64,000 bases of DNA, taken from assembly GCF_900141815.1 (NCBI RefSeq), contig NZ_FQYR01000003.1, positions 620,001 to 684,000 of the forward strand. The letters run 5' to 3'. Position numbers and translations under genes: made by a program. Shown here in pieces: positions 36,212 through 45,196 of this stretch. This stretch comes from Rubritalea squalenifaciens DSM 18772. Lineage in GTDB: Bacteria > Verrucomicrobiota > Verrucomicrobiia > Verrucomicrobiales > Akkermansiaceae. Below the pieces are notes generated by a model. The model had not been told where the DNA came from and searched no databases. It was given only the letters and a program-made list of their open reading frames with translations. The number at the start of each line of letters is the position of its first letter. Position 1 is the first letter of the stretch.

Positions 36212-36552
36212 TACAGTGTTGCTGTATTAAAATTAATTTGAATGGGAGTTCAAACTATCGGCGATGCATCCCTTGCTGTCAAACTGCTGTTTATCTCGCC
36301 ACTGAAAATCACAAGGTGCTCAAAAGGATTAAATTACTAATAAGCCGATGTGTGTGACAGCGGGTAGTGGCGCCATGACCCATACCTAAGGTATACAGGG
36401 CAAATAAGTCAGTATTAACTGATTCGACAAATTGCACAATATATATGCTTAAGATGCATATACTACTAACTAAAGGCAAATATGTGACTGACTTTAGTGA
36501 TGTGCAAATAGTCGTAAAGCTGCGTCAAAAAACGCCCGATTTGGCCACTCGG
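36212..36552. other. Intergenic region with small palindromes
   Basis: These 341 bp lie between the starts of the 306-aa gene and the end of ysxC, both on the minus strand, and hold no convincing gene. Visible structures are the palindrome ATACCTAAGGTAT (36382-36394) and an inverted repeat TATATGC / GCATATA (36442-36448 and 36456-36462). Close to ysxC, GCCCGA and TCGGC around 36533-36552 can form a short imperfect stem followed on the minus strand by six T, a weak candidate terminator for ysxC. The palindromes may be operators for the 306-aa gene. Confidence 0.4.
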
Positions 36553-37155
36553 CTACTGGATGCTGGTGACAGCTTGATGAATGAAGTTCAACAGGTCTTT
36601 GCGACCAAGTTGGCTATTGGCAGAGGTGACAAAAGTTCTGGGAAGTCCAGTGCACCACTCAGACATCTCTTCGAGAAATGCATCCATATGTCTCTGAACA
36701 GCTCCAGGTTTCATCTTGTCCGCTTTAGTAAATACGAGGACAAAAGGAATGCCTGAATCTAATAGCCATCGCGTGAACTCAAGGTCGATCTGTTGTGGTG
36801 TGTGTCTGGAGTCAATCAGACAAAACACGCAGGCGAGACTCTCACGATTCAGCAGATAATCTGAGACGAACTCATTAAATTTTTCCTTTTTCTTACCAGA
36901 AACTTTGGCGTAGCCGTAACCAGGAAGGTCCACGAGATTCCATTTCTTGTTCATCTGAAAGAAATTGATCAATTGGGTCCGTCCCGGTCTTTTGGAAACT
37001 TCCGCAATGTTCTTGCGCTGGTTGGCTAGAGCATTGATGAGGGAGGACTTGCCAACGTTAGAACGGCCAATGAATGCAAATTCGGGGAAATCTGGCTCAG
37101 GGCAGGTAGAGAGGCTGGATGCGCTGGTGGTGAATGTTGCAGACTGGATGTTCAT
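36553..37155 (-). CDS. ysxC: Ribosome biogenesis GTPase YsxC/EngB
   Basis: A 200-residue GTPase of YihA/YsxC type and length. The P-loop GRSNVGKSS is at residues 30-38. The effector region RPGRTQLINFF, the G3 motif DLPGYGYAKV and the G4 motif TKADK are all present. The protein assists assembly of the large ribosomal subunit and is usually essential. It is transcribed alone and divergently from the M29 aminopeptidase gene. Confidence 0.96.
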   Translation of the reverse strand: MNIQSATFTTSASSLSTCPEPDFPEFAFIGRSNVGKSSLINALANQRKNIAEVSKRPGRTQLINFFQMNKKWNLVDLPGYGYAKVSGKKKEKFNEFVSDYLLNRESLACVFCLIDSRHTPQQIDLEFTRWLLDSGIPFVLVFTKADKMKPGAVQRHMDAFLEEMSEWCTGLPRTFVTSANSQLGRKDLLNFIHQAVTSIQ

Positions 37156-37273
37156 AGTAAATTACAAGGGCATGCAATGAAACAGAGGCATAGCATGATG
37201 CTTAATATGAGATGTGACAAGCGCTATCCCATAGGTTTTGACAGCTACTATTGGTGATGTAGCCTCTCGAATC

Positions 37274-38512
37274 ATGACCGAGCAAATTTACCGTCAATAT
37301 GCCAATTTGGTACTCAAGTCAGGGGTCAATCTTCAGAGGGGTCAGAAGTTGTTCGTCCAACTTGAGGCTTGTCATTGGGACTTTGGTAGAGTGCTCGTAG
37401 ACGAAGCCTATAAGCTAGGTGCGGGATATGTGCTTATGGAGGCAGGTGATCCCGCAGAACTTAAGGCTCGTGTCACCCACGGTGCAGAAGAATCTCTGAG
37501 CTATGTTCCGAGCTGGATTAGTCAGAGGAATAAAACGATGGTGGAAGAAAAATGGGCACGATTGTGCTTTTTCGGCTCACGTGATCCTGATCTGGCAGGG
37601 AGCCTAGATAGCGATAGATTAGGGATAGTTCAGAAGCATGGTCGCTTGGCGACCCATGCTATTGCAAAAGCATGTGGCGCTGGTGAAATTTCTTGGGCTG
37701 GCGCCGCTCTGCCGACACCTGAGTGGGCTGTTAAAGTGTTCCCAGGTCATGAGCCTGAGAAGTCATGTTCACTACTATGGAAGGAACTCATTAAAATATT
37801 AAAGCTAGATTCCGATGATCCTGTCAGGGAGTGGTCAAAGATTAGTCAGGTGACTTCACGTCGCGCAGGCCAGCTTACAGCAATGAAATTTGAAAGTCTT
37901 CGATTTCAGACCGAGGAGACGGATCTGACGGTTTATTGTCACCCTAACAGTATGTGGATTGGTGGTGGTAGTGAAACCGTGGATGGAGTAATGACCATTC
38001 CAAACTTGCCAACGTTTGAAACATTTACAACCCCTGATTACCGCAGGACAAGTGGAGTTGTGAAGGTGACGTATCCAGTCGAAGTGCTAGGTCTGAGTGT
38101 CGAGGGGGCATGGTTTGAATTCAAAAAAGGAAAGGTCGTCAGCTATGGAGCATCAAAATATCAAGATGCACTGGACAGGCTATTTGAGCTTTGTCCACAG
38201 GCTAGATTTCTTGGGGAGGTAGCTCTTGTCGACAGCAGTTCACCCATTTACCAAAGCAAGCGGGTTTTCCATAGTATTCTCTTCGATGAGAATGCGACTA
38301 GTCATATTGCGCTTGGTAACGGTTATGTCAGTGCCCTGAGTGATGTTCAAAGCACCGAAAAAGAGTACCTGTTAGGTGAGGGGGTTAATGTGAGTCTAGT
38401 GCATCACGACTTCATGATTGGAAACGATCAGTTGGATGTCACAGGAACTACTTTTGCGGGAGAAACGGTTCCGATCATGCGCAATGGACAGTTTTCCCAG
38501 GGCTTTAGATAA
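37274..38512 (+). CDS. M29-family aminopeptidase
   Basis: A 412-residue aminopeptidase of the thermophilic metalloprotease family M29 (AmpS/PepS/aminopeptidase T). The C-terminal part shows the co-catalytic metal site pattern: an EGAWFEFKKGKV segment, LGEVALVDSSSPI, the His in NATSHIALGNGY and the His/Asp of VHHDFMIGNDQLDV. It removes N-terminal residues from peptides in the cytoplasm; specificity is not visible. A TTG at 37238 is in frame, but the ATG at 37274 (MTEQIYRQYANLV) matches the family start. It converges with the sulfatase gene, 37 bp apart. Confidence 0.92.
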   Translation: MTEQIYRQYANLVLKSGVNLQRGQKLFVQLEACHWDFGRVLVDEAYKLGAGYVLMEAGDPAELKARVTHGAEESLSYVPSWISQRNKTMVEEKWARLCFFGSRDPDLAGSLDSDRLGIVQKHGRLATHAIAKACGAGEISWAGAALPTPEWAVKVFPGHEPEKSCSLLWKELIKILKLDSDDPVREWSKISQVTSRRAGQLTAMKFESLRFQTEETDLTVYCHPNSMWIGGGSETVDGVMTIPNLPTFETFTTPDYRRTSGVVKVTYPVEVLGLSVEGAWFEFKKGKVVSYGASKYQDALDRLFELCPQARFLGEVALVDSSSPIYQSKRVFHSILFDENATSHIALGNGYVSALSDVQSTEKEYLLGEGVNVSLVHHDFMIGNDQLDVTGTTFAGETVPIMRNGQFSQGFR

Positions 38513-38549
38513 TCTCTCTCTGCTGACTCAGTAGTAGAGGGGTATTCGG

Positions 38550-41270
38550 CTATTCGATCTCAATCTTGTAAAACTGAGTAGGGGAGATGAGTTCACCCAA
38601 ATCGTAAATCGTTTCTGATAAGGTGGGGTGAGCTGGTATGTTCGACTGCACTGTGGTCCAACTTGCCTCGAGCAGAGTAGTTGATGATTTGATTATATAG
38701 GTAGCGCCTGGCTTGGATGGCCATGATAGGGTGAAGTGACCTGTCGATTGGTCGAGAATTGGGCGTGCCTTGAAAGTCGATTTGGCGCTCAGTGGATCCG
38801 TGCCTGTTTTAAACTCTGTCCCGTCATCGCTGCCGTCGCCGTCAGAGTCTATTAAATCGGGGTTGGTTTCACCTGCATCAACAAGGCCGTTGTTGTTAGG
38901 GTCTTCAGCGTTGTCGTCTAGTTGGTCATTATCTAAGTCTACACCTGGAAGGATAGGCATGAAGAAGGGGTCATCCGCATTGTTTGATTCAAAAGTAGGC
39001 CACTGTGCGCCTGCTTCATTAAGGCTTATAGCCATCTTTCTGGCCATTTCCATGACGCGTTCAGGCTCTGATGATGAGAGGTCAGTGGATTCTGAAATGT
39101 CATCAATAAGATTATATAGTTCGTAGTTGTTAGAAGCGTAATTGTAGATCAGCTTCCATTCATTCTCACGATATATGGTAAAGTAATCCGACCGGTGGTC
39201 GTGGGGGAAATGAATCAGTAGTTGCTGCGGCCTGTGAGTTCCTGAATCTCCTTTGAAGTACCCTGTTAGATCAAATCCATCGACATGGTTCTGGACAGAG
39301 GTTTTCGCAAGTGCAGCAAAGGTAGGGTAGAGGTCAAACACGGCAATCAAGTCGTCTTCTTTGGCTCCTAGAGGTATAGGTGTAACTTGCTGGTGTTCAT
39401 TTTCTGAATCAGGGTTGCACCATGCTACGATGAAAGGTTCGCGTATTCCACCCTCATATTTTGATCCTTTTTTGTGTCTCAGAGGAGCGTTTGAATTATT
39501 GACGTCACCCAGTGGTGCATCTCCACCATTGTCGGACATGAATACAATAATGGTGTCTTCGGCGACTCCCAGTTGCTCTAGTTTGGCCATGATGTCACCT
39601 AGTGACTTGTCCATTCCTTCGATCAAGGTTGCGTAGGCTAGTTCTCCGCCTGTGAGGGTGGGGTAATTCGCGGTAAAGCGGGAATCTGCCTGGAATGGAG
39701 CATGTACAGCATAGTGCGCCATGTAGGCAAAAAATGGAGTGCCGTCATTGACTGATTGCTCTATGGCCTTGTTCATTTCAAGAGTGAGGGCCTCAGAGAG
39801 GTGAGTACCTGTGTTGTGGTATTCATCTAGTCCGGGTACTGCATGGCTTCCTCCAGCACCGTAGGTGCCTGTATAGGAACCGGGGTGACCGATCTGGTTA
39901 CCAGCGATGTTGACATCAAAGCCTATATTGAGAGGTTCGCGAGCATAGGCTGATGAACCGAAGTGCGCTTTACCCGCGTGAATGGTCCGATAGCCCGCCG
40001 ATTGTAGGAGGCTGGGCAGAGTGAGGTAGGTGGATGACAAACCGCTTCTCTCCCAATTGCTGGGTGAATTGTGTGTAGTAGTTGTATTATTACCTGTTTC
40101 TCCACCACTTGGGCTGGTCCAGTTCGTGACGTGATGTCGTACTGAATTTTGGCCGGTTATCCAGCAGTTTCGAGTTGGTGTACAAACAGGCATCGCATAG
40201 GCATTGGTAAATTTCATGCCTCGGTCCGCCAATATCTCCATATTGGGGGTGCGGTATCTCTGGTTGAGTGCGGTGATGACTTCATTGCCACTGGAATCGT
40301 AGAGGAATGGTTCAGAGGTGTCCTGCCATCCCATATCATCAACCAAGAAGAAGATGATATTAGGTCTGGATGGGCCTGCCCCAACTCGGATATTTTGAGT
40401 AGAGGAGCCAGCGGCGTTCGTTGCTGTAAGGGTGTATGTCGTGGTTGTTGACGGTGTGATAACAGTGGTTCCTTCAATGTCTGTCGTAGATAGTACGATG
40501 TTTTCGTTTTGGTCTTTGATCGTGACGGAACTGGGTGCACCACCGCATTTCCAACTTACGGTTGCGTTGGTGTCACTGGGATCAAGATAATAGTCTGATG
40601 AGCTGAAGCTATCAATGAAGGGACGTTGAGGGTGGTTGTTAGAGATAATTTGTATCCCGCAAATAGCTGAACGGGTGTCGCCACTACCTGGGTTGCCGGT
40701 GAGAGTGAAGCTGGATCCGCTCAATCCGGAAAACGATGTCTGGTTGACTCCTTCCTGGATCGAACCTCCGAATGTACCATTGTCTTGGATCGTTTTGGTA
40801 ACTGCATCAATGGTGTAGTTCATCGTTCTAGAGTTACTATTGGAATCACCGAAGATAACCACTCTATATCCTTCGGTAGTGAAAGCCGTAGGCAGATTGT
40901 TAATCACCAGATTTTCTGTGCTGCGAATTCCGTACCAGCCCTCATACATGACGTGGTCATCTGAACCAGAGATCCATCCATTGCTGTTGGTGCCAGCATA
41001 GCCTGAAGTAACCGAGAGTGTGGCTCCTGAACTGGCGCCATCTCCCTTCAAGATGGATTCATTTGTAAAGCTGAGTCCCTGAGCATTCGTACCTGTGCTC
41101 TTAAAGTTATTCCAATATTCACTTCCATTCGTGCCAGCTGAGACAACGGATCCGTCGGGCCTAGTGTTGAAGCCTGACACAGTTGTATCATTTGCATGGA
41201 AGCTGATATTAATGATGTCTGCGTGTGCGATGATCTGCAGACAGAGAACAAGTGTGAGGCTGAGTTTCAT
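38550..41270 (-). CDS. Large multidomain secreted sulfatase
   Basis: This 906-residue protein has a signal peptide (MKLSLTLVLCLQIIAHA), a beta-rich N-terminal domain (about 20-215), an Ig-like domain (about 220-300, ending TYTLTATNAAGSS), the sulfatase domain (about 310-760) and a tail with DxDxDGxxD-type calcium-binding repeats (SDGDGSDDGTEFKTGTDP) and a final beta domain. The sulfatase opens with PNIIFFLVDDMGWQD and carries C363 in CTPTR, the residue expected to become formylglycine. It cleaves sulfate esters, probably on sulfated polysaccharides outside the cytoplasm. It is third in a unit with a sigma factor and FecR/LamG protein. The start is the ATG at 41268-41270. Confidence 0.9.
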   Translation of the reverse strand: MKLSLTLVLCLQIIAHADIINISFHANDTTVSGFNTRPDGSVVSAGTNGSEYWNNFKSTGTNAQGLSFTNESILKGDGASSGATLSVTSGYAGTNSNGWISGSDDHVMYEGWYGIRSTENLVINNLPTAFTTEGYRVVIFGDSNSNSRTMNYTIDAVTKTIQDNGTFGGSIQEGVNQTSFSGLSGSSFTLTGNPGSGDTRSAICGIQIISNNHPQRPFIDSFSSSDYYLDPSDTNATVSWKCGGAPSSVTIKDQNENIVLSTTDIEGTTVITPSTTTTYTLTATNAAGSSTQNIRVGAGPSRPNIIFFLVDDMGWQDTSEPFLYDSSGNEVITALNQRYRTPNMEILADRGMKFTNAYAMPVCTPTRNCWITGQNSVRHHVTNWTSPSGGETGNNTTTTHNSPSNWERSGLSSTYLTLPSLLQSAGYRTIHAGKAHFGSSAYAREPLNIGFDVNIAGNQIGHPGSYTGTYGAGGSHAVPGLDEYHNTGTHLSEALTLEMNKAIEQSVNDGTPFFAYMAHYAVHAPFQADSRFTANYPTLTGGELAYATLIEGMDKSLGDIMAKLEQLGVAEDTIIVFMSDNGGDAPLGDVNNSNAPLRHKKGSKYEGGIREPFIVAWCNPDSENEHQQVTPIPLGAKEDDLIAVFDLYPTFAALAKTSVQNHVDGFDLTGYFKGDSGTHRPQQLLIHFPHDHRSDYFTIYRENEWKLIYNYASNNYELYNLIDDISESTDLSSSEPERVMEMARKMAISLNEAGAQWPTFESNNADDPFFMPILPGVDLDNDQLDDNAEDPNNNGLVDAGETNPDLIDSDGDGSDDGTEFKTGTDPLSAKSTFKARPILDQSTGHFTLSWPSKPGATYIIKSSTTLLEASWTTVQSNIPAHPTLSETIYDLGELISPTQFYKIEIE

Positions 41271-41297
41271 GTCGTGTGTTGTGTATGCGTGAATGAT

Positions 41298-41318
41298 GTG
41301 ATTCCCATAAGGAATCAC
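41298..41318 (-). promoter_or_regulatory. Hairpin in the sulfatase leader
   Basis: GTGATTCC (41298-41305) and GGAATCAC (41311-41318) form a perfect 8-bp stem with a 5-nt loop, 28 bp before the sulfatase ATG and inside the 98-bp gap after the FecR/LamG gene. No T-tract follows. It may be an RNA-processing or stability element between genes, or a protein site. Confidence 0.45.
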
Positions 41319-41329
41319 GCATCCGCCAT

Positions 41330-41340
41330 AAACGTTAACA
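41330..41340 (-). promoter_or_regulatory. AAACGTTAACA motif, copy 1 (before sulfatase)
   Basis: An 11-base word identical to the one at 43471-43481 upstream of the sigma factor gene. It contains the palindromes AACGTT and GTTAAC. It is 60 bp before the sulfatase start. As the two copies flank genes of one unit, it may be part of a promoter recognised by the neighbouring sigma factor. The sequence following the two copies is only loosely alike. Confidence 0.35.
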
Positions 41341-41368
41341 CACAGAAGATAATACTCAAAAGATTGGC

Positions 41369-42898
41369 TTAGCGATTCATACAATCACGAACGGATTTTT
41401 GGTCTAGGACTCCTTCAAATATATAGAGTTCATCAATGGCTTGCAGGCTATTAGGGTAGGCATCGTGTTCACCACCACCTACTTGGAGTGGCTCTCTTTC
41501 AATGGTGTCGACCAATAGCTTTTTACCTGAAACCCTGCTGGCCATGCTCCATGGTATTTCTTGACCATCCACATAGATGTTTACTTCAGGCTCGCCTTGG
41601 TCATTAGAGCCGCCTGTGAAGGTGACTGCCAAATGGTGCCATTTGCCTGGGCTTAGGGCATAGTCACTGTTCAGCCATGTAGAACCGAGGGATACCCTGA
41701 TTTTCTTTTGATCTGGCGGACCGACAAGTCCAAGTTTCCACTTTTTATTGCCGGGTGCTGCTGGGGAACCCCAGAGAATAATTGGGGTAGGCGAAGTGAC
41801 TTCAGGAATATCAAGCCCCTTGCGCAGCTTTACCCACATCATCACGGTTCGTGGTCGATTACTGGGGATACCTTTCCATGTAGAGATCATGAAATCTCTC
41901 TGATGAGTGAATTGCACAGCTTCATTTTTAATGCCGTCTATCAATCGGGGATTTTCGTTTCTTTTGCTCAGATAATTCATTTGAGCAGAGGCGAGGATAC
42001 CTTCAGAGTGGAGGGTTTTTCCGCCAGTAAGGCTGTCTCGGTCAAAGGAGTAGTGAATGTACGGGATCTCCTCGGGTAATTCAGTCAAGTAGGCGTCTCC
42101 CGAATAATCGATCTTTTCGAAACCGCCCAGAGAGTTGCTGATCAGTGATTCCAGATCATGGAGTTCACGGGTTTGTCTGAGGCTTGATGCTCCTAGGTAG
42201 GATTCCACTCTGACCTTGCCAGAAATGACATGGACTTCATCCGCCTCTTCCTCAAGTGAGGTAACTCCGAAAACCGTACCCAAGTCAGTCACCTTCATTT
42301 CAGGCGTGTTGACGATGAAGCCAGGTTCTGTGGTTTCGACCCAAATCTTACCGTAACTCATGTTTACTGTATTTTCTGAGGTGAGGGTGAAGTCGGCAGG
42401 AGCTTGTACAATGGCACGGTGGTTTTTCGGAAACTTCACTTCTACGCAGCCTTGCTCAACGACTAACCGGTCGCCTGGCTGTATGCTGGAATTGGGAGAT
42501 CTTTGTGTCGAATCGTGATCCCCAGGAATCAATTGATAAATGGTTCCATGCGAGGAAGCTAATCCAAAATTCTGCTCACTCTCGACTGTGATGAAGTAGA
42601 AAATAGCGCCCAAGAGTAATGAGGCAGCAATACCGATCGCGGATGATAGGAGAAACGCCATTTTTCTCTGACGTCTGATGATTTGGTCGACAGAAGCAGG
42701 CTCCGTCTCAAAAGCGATGATTTTATTCGTGCTCTCGTGAGCGTCCGCCAAGAGAGTATCAATCTCAGCATAGCGCATATAAAGACTCCTTGCCTGTGGA
42801 TCTTCGAGGAGTGTGTTCACGAGAGCTTCCTCCTGCTCAGCTGGCAAAGTACCGTCTAAGTAGGACTGGATGTTCTTATGCAGTTCAGGACAGGTCAT
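41369..42898 (-). CDS. Membrane FecR-domain protein with C-terminal LamG domain
   Basis: A 509-residue protein. The N-terminal cytoplasmic segment (1-75), with LHKNIQSYLDGTLPAEQEEA, resembles the anti-sigma region of FecR-type proteins. A membrane helix lies at about 80-100 (LLSSAIGIAASLLLGAIFYF), a FecR beta-domain at about 125-235 (VKFPKNHRAIVQAPADFTL, VNTPEMKVTDLGTVFGV), and a LamG/concanavalin-like domain at about 290-505 (KWHHLAVTFTGGS, EVNIYVDGQEIPW). The LamG part could sense extracellular glycan and the N-terminus hold the sigma factor. The ATG overlaps the sigma gene stop (ATGA). Confidence 0.88.
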   Translation of the reverse strand: MTCPELHKNIQSYLDGTLPAEQEEALVNTLLEDPQARSLYMRYAEIDTLLADAHESTNKIIAFETEPASVDQIIRRQRKMAFLLSSAIGIAASLLLGAIFYFITVESEQNFGLASSHGTIYQLIPGDHDSTQRSPNSSIQPGDRLVVEQGCVEVKFPKNHRAIVQAPADFTLTSENTVNMSYGKIWVETTEPGFIVNTPEMKVTDLGTVFGVTSLEEEADEVHVISGKVRVESYLGASSLRQTRELHDLESLISNSLGGFEKIDYSGDAYLTELPEEIPYIHYSFDRDSLTGGKTLHSEGILASAQMNYLSKRNENPRLIDGIKNEAVQFTHQRDFMISTWKGIPSNRPRTVMMWVKLRKGLDIPEVTSPTPIILWGSPAAPGNKKWKLGLVGPPDQKKIRVSLGSTWLNSDYALSPGKWHHLAVTFTGGSNDQGEPEVNIYVDGQEIPWSMASRVSGKKLLVDTIEREPLQVGGGEHDAYPNSLQAIDELYIFEGVLDQKSVRDCMNR

Positions 42899-43443
42899 GG
42901 TTTGAAATCTTGAGGCATTCGGTTCTCGATGCACTTGCGAAGAGAGTTTCGAAGTCTGTGAAGAGTGACACGCAGTGAGGATTCGGAGCGTTTGGTTCGG
43001 GAGGAGTGTTGAGCCAGTGAATCGCCTTGTTCATACCGGGCTCGTACTATTTCTCGATTCTTCTTACTCAGTTTGGAAAGACAATGTTCTAGAGCTTTTG
43101 ATTTGAGCTCCAAGGAATCAGTTGAGCTGGAAGATTTCTCGATAAGGAGATCAGTTAACTCGGCTTTCTGCAGCAGTGTAGAACGTCGGTTCGTCTTCTG
43201 CATATGCTGTAAGACCTTGTTTCTGGCAATGGCAAAGGCCCACGCCTTAAAGTTTGTGCCCGGGATGAATTCAGAGCGTTTTTGCCAAGTGATCAAGTTG
43301 GTCTCTTGAAGGATGTCAGGGACATCTGCGCCGTAGCCGGGCATCAGGGATCGGATGAAGCATTTCAGGTCGAGCTGGTGCTTGGTCAGCTCCACGACAA
43401 AATGGTCATCTGATTGGCCAGAACTATGGTGTTTGAGTGCCAT
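42895..43443 (-). CDS. ECF-type sigma-70 factor, Rhodopirellula/Verrucomicrobium type
   Basis: A 182-residue sigma factor. Region 2 (about 25-90) includes DVPDILQETNLITWQKRSEF and FKAWAFAIARNKVLQHM; region 4 (about 120-175) has LSKKNREIVRARYEQGDSLAQH and a basic helix-turn-helix tail. It recruits RNA polymerase to a specific promoter set. The gene overlaps the FecR/LamG gene by 4 nt, the usual arrangement of a sigma factor and its membrane regulator. The start is the ATG at 43441-43443; a GTG lies one codon upstream. AAACGTTAACA stands 28 bp before it. Confidence 0.9.
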   Translation of the reverse strand: MALKHHSSGQSDDHFVVELTKHQLDLKCFIRSLMPGYGADVPDILQETNLITWQKRSEFIPGTNFKAWAFAIARNKVLQHMQKTNRRSTLLQKAELTDLLIEKSSSSTDSLELKSKALEHCLSKLSKKNREIVRARYEQGDSLAQHSSRTKRSESSLRVTLHRLRNSLRKCIENRMPQDFKP

Positions 43444-43470
43444 CACTACCAGTGTATCTCACAATTTTCG

Positions 43471-43481
43471 AAACGTTAACA
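43471..43481 (-). promoter_or_regulatory. AAACGTTAACA motif, copy 2 (before sigma factor)
   Basis: The second copy of the 11-base word, 28 bp before the sigma factor ATG, in the 135-bp gap shared with the divergent mscS-type gene. If it were a -35-like element read on the minus strand, the transcript would begin only a few bases before the ATG, which is tight but possible. Confidence 0.35.
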
Positions 43482-43578
43482 AGAAGCTGCGCGATTTGTG
43501 GTAGAAAATCATCAATAATTTCAAATAGTCAGTAAAGATTGCTTTTCTTTTGCTAAATGTTTTGTTACTAAGAGTTAC

Positions 43579-45129
43579 ATGTCAAAGTGTGTCTTTGTTT
43601 TCCCCCGATTGATGGCATTGCTATTGATGTTATTGCAGATCTCTGTGAGTTCAGCAGATGAAGCCACTCTGAGCATTTGGCAACGGGATATCACTACGTT
43701 TCGAGTTAATATTGCCGGAGTAACTGCACAGGAGAGGGTGGACTATGCGCTCTCCAGAATAGAATCCACGCCTCCTATCGAGCTTCATAAGGGGCCTAGA
43801 TCTGTATATAAGACTCAAGATGATGAGGCGTCGGTTGGCTTCTATTTCGGAGATCATTTCATATTTTATCTCCGAGAAGGAGATTTGGCGCCTGGTCAGA
43901 GTCTTAAAGAGGAGGAGGAAAAGATTTTAACCAAGCTGACGGCTTATGCCGAAGCCCAGGCGCGACAGCGTGAGCCTAGGAGGATCTTGATAGGCATTGT
44001 GGCTTTCCTGGTATTCACAGTGATCTTTGTTCTCTGCATGGTGATTCTTGCTTTTTATCGGAGGTGGATTGAGCGCCTTTTCTCAAAGGAAAAAATTGTC
44101 GATAAGAAAATTGTCATCCTTGGAGTCGATTTCAGCAGTCATATTGCAGAAATGATCAAAAGGGGACTTTTGACCTTGAGTTGGGTATGTCTGGCCGTTC
44201 TCAGCTACATTTATGTCGTGCTACTACTGCGGGCATTTCCCTACACGGAGGTATGGGGACAAAAGCTGGGGCGTAAAGTGATCGGTTTGATAGGTGATTT
44301 ACTTCTTGGTGTTCTCAGGAGTATTCCAGACTTGTTCACCCTATTGGTTATTTACGTGATCATTCGTTCACTCATCAATTTGGTGAAATATACCTTTGAA
44401 GGCATGGAGGGATCCAAGCGCAGAGGACGCTGGATGGACGAGGATACGAGGAAAGCGACCAAGCGCGTCCTTATCATTCTTATCTGGGTTTTTGGTGTTG
44501 TCGTGGCGTATCCCTATATTCCGGGGTCAGACAGTGAGGCCTTCAAGGGAATCAGTGTGCTTTTGGGGCTTATGGTATCCTTGGGTTCCACGGGACTTGT
44601 AAACCAGATCATGGCAGGCTTTGTTGTGCTTTACTCTGGGGCTATGAGGAGTGGGGAGTACGTACACATGGGCGATGTGGAAGGGACTTTAACAGAAGTT
44701 GGGCTTCTTTCATGCAAGGTGCTTACACCTAGGGGTGAGTATGTATCGATACCTAATGCGGTCATCATGAATGGGAAAACGGTAAACTATTCGAGGCTGG
44801 CAAAAAAGGATGGAGCTGTTTTTGCCACTTCCATCACTATTGGATACGACACGCCATGGAAGACGGTTCACAGGTTGATGCAAGATGCTGCCTCTAACAC
44901 GACGCAAATCAAAGACAGTCCTAAGCCTCGCATTATTCAGGAAGAGCTTGGGGATTTTGCGGTTAAGTATACTCTTGTGTTTAATGTCGATGATCCGCAA
45001 AGAAAGCCAGCCATTCTGACAGAGGTTCACACGAAGATCCAAGACGGCTTTGCGCGGGAGGGAATCCAGATCATGTCTCCACATTTCAATATGCAGCCGG
45101 AGGATCCTGTTTTACCCCCAAGAGACTAA
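43579..45129 (+). CDS. Mechanosensitive ion channel of the MscS family
   Basis: A 516-residue protein with a signal peptide (about 1-26), a periplasmic N-terminal domain (27-130), membrane segments near 137-160, 200-225 and 235-285, and the MscS core. In the core SLGSTGLVNQIMAGFVVLYS corresponds to the pore helix region and YVSIPNAVIMNGKTVNYSR to the beta domain. It opens on membrane tension to release solutes during osmotic downshock. The extra periplasmic domain places it with the larger MscS relatives. It is divergent from the sigma factor; the PH-domain gene follows after 67 bp. Confidence 0.92.
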   Translation: MSKCVFVFPRLMALLLMLLQISVSSADEATLSIWQRDITTFRVNIAGVTAQERVDYALSRIESTPPIELHKGPRSVYKTQDDEASVGFYFGDHFIFYLREGDLAPGQSLKEEEEKILTKLTAYAEAQARQREPRRILIGIVAFLVFTVIFVLCMVILAFYRRWIERLFSKEKIVDKKIVILGVDFSSHIAEMIKRGLLTLSWVCLAVLSYIYVVLLLRAFPYTEVWGQKLGRKVIGLIGDLLLGVLRSIPDLFTLLVIYVIIRSLINLVKYTFEGMEGSKRRGRWMDEDTRKATKRVLIILIWVFGVVVAYPYIPGSDSEAFKGISVLLGLMVSLGSTGLVNQIMAGFVVLYSGAMRSGEYVHMGDVEGTLTEVGLLSCKVLTPRGEYVSIPNAVIMNGKTVNYSRLAKKDGAVFATSITIGYDTPWKTVHRLMQDAASNTTQIKDSPKPRIIQEELGDFAVKYTLVFNVDDPQRKPAILTEVHTKIQDGFAREGIQIMSPHFNMQPEDPVLPPRD

Positions 45130-45196
45130 CTAGTAGGGATAGAATCCAACAAAAATTATAATAGTAAGCAAGCAGTACTGCAGTTAGATTATAGCT

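Noticed and set aside
36445-36756. A 103-codon plus-strand frame between the 306-aa gene and ysxC
   Set aside because: Two thirds of it lies opposite ysxC, its sequence is low in recognisable structure, and ysxC is certain. The non-overlapping part has no start signals.
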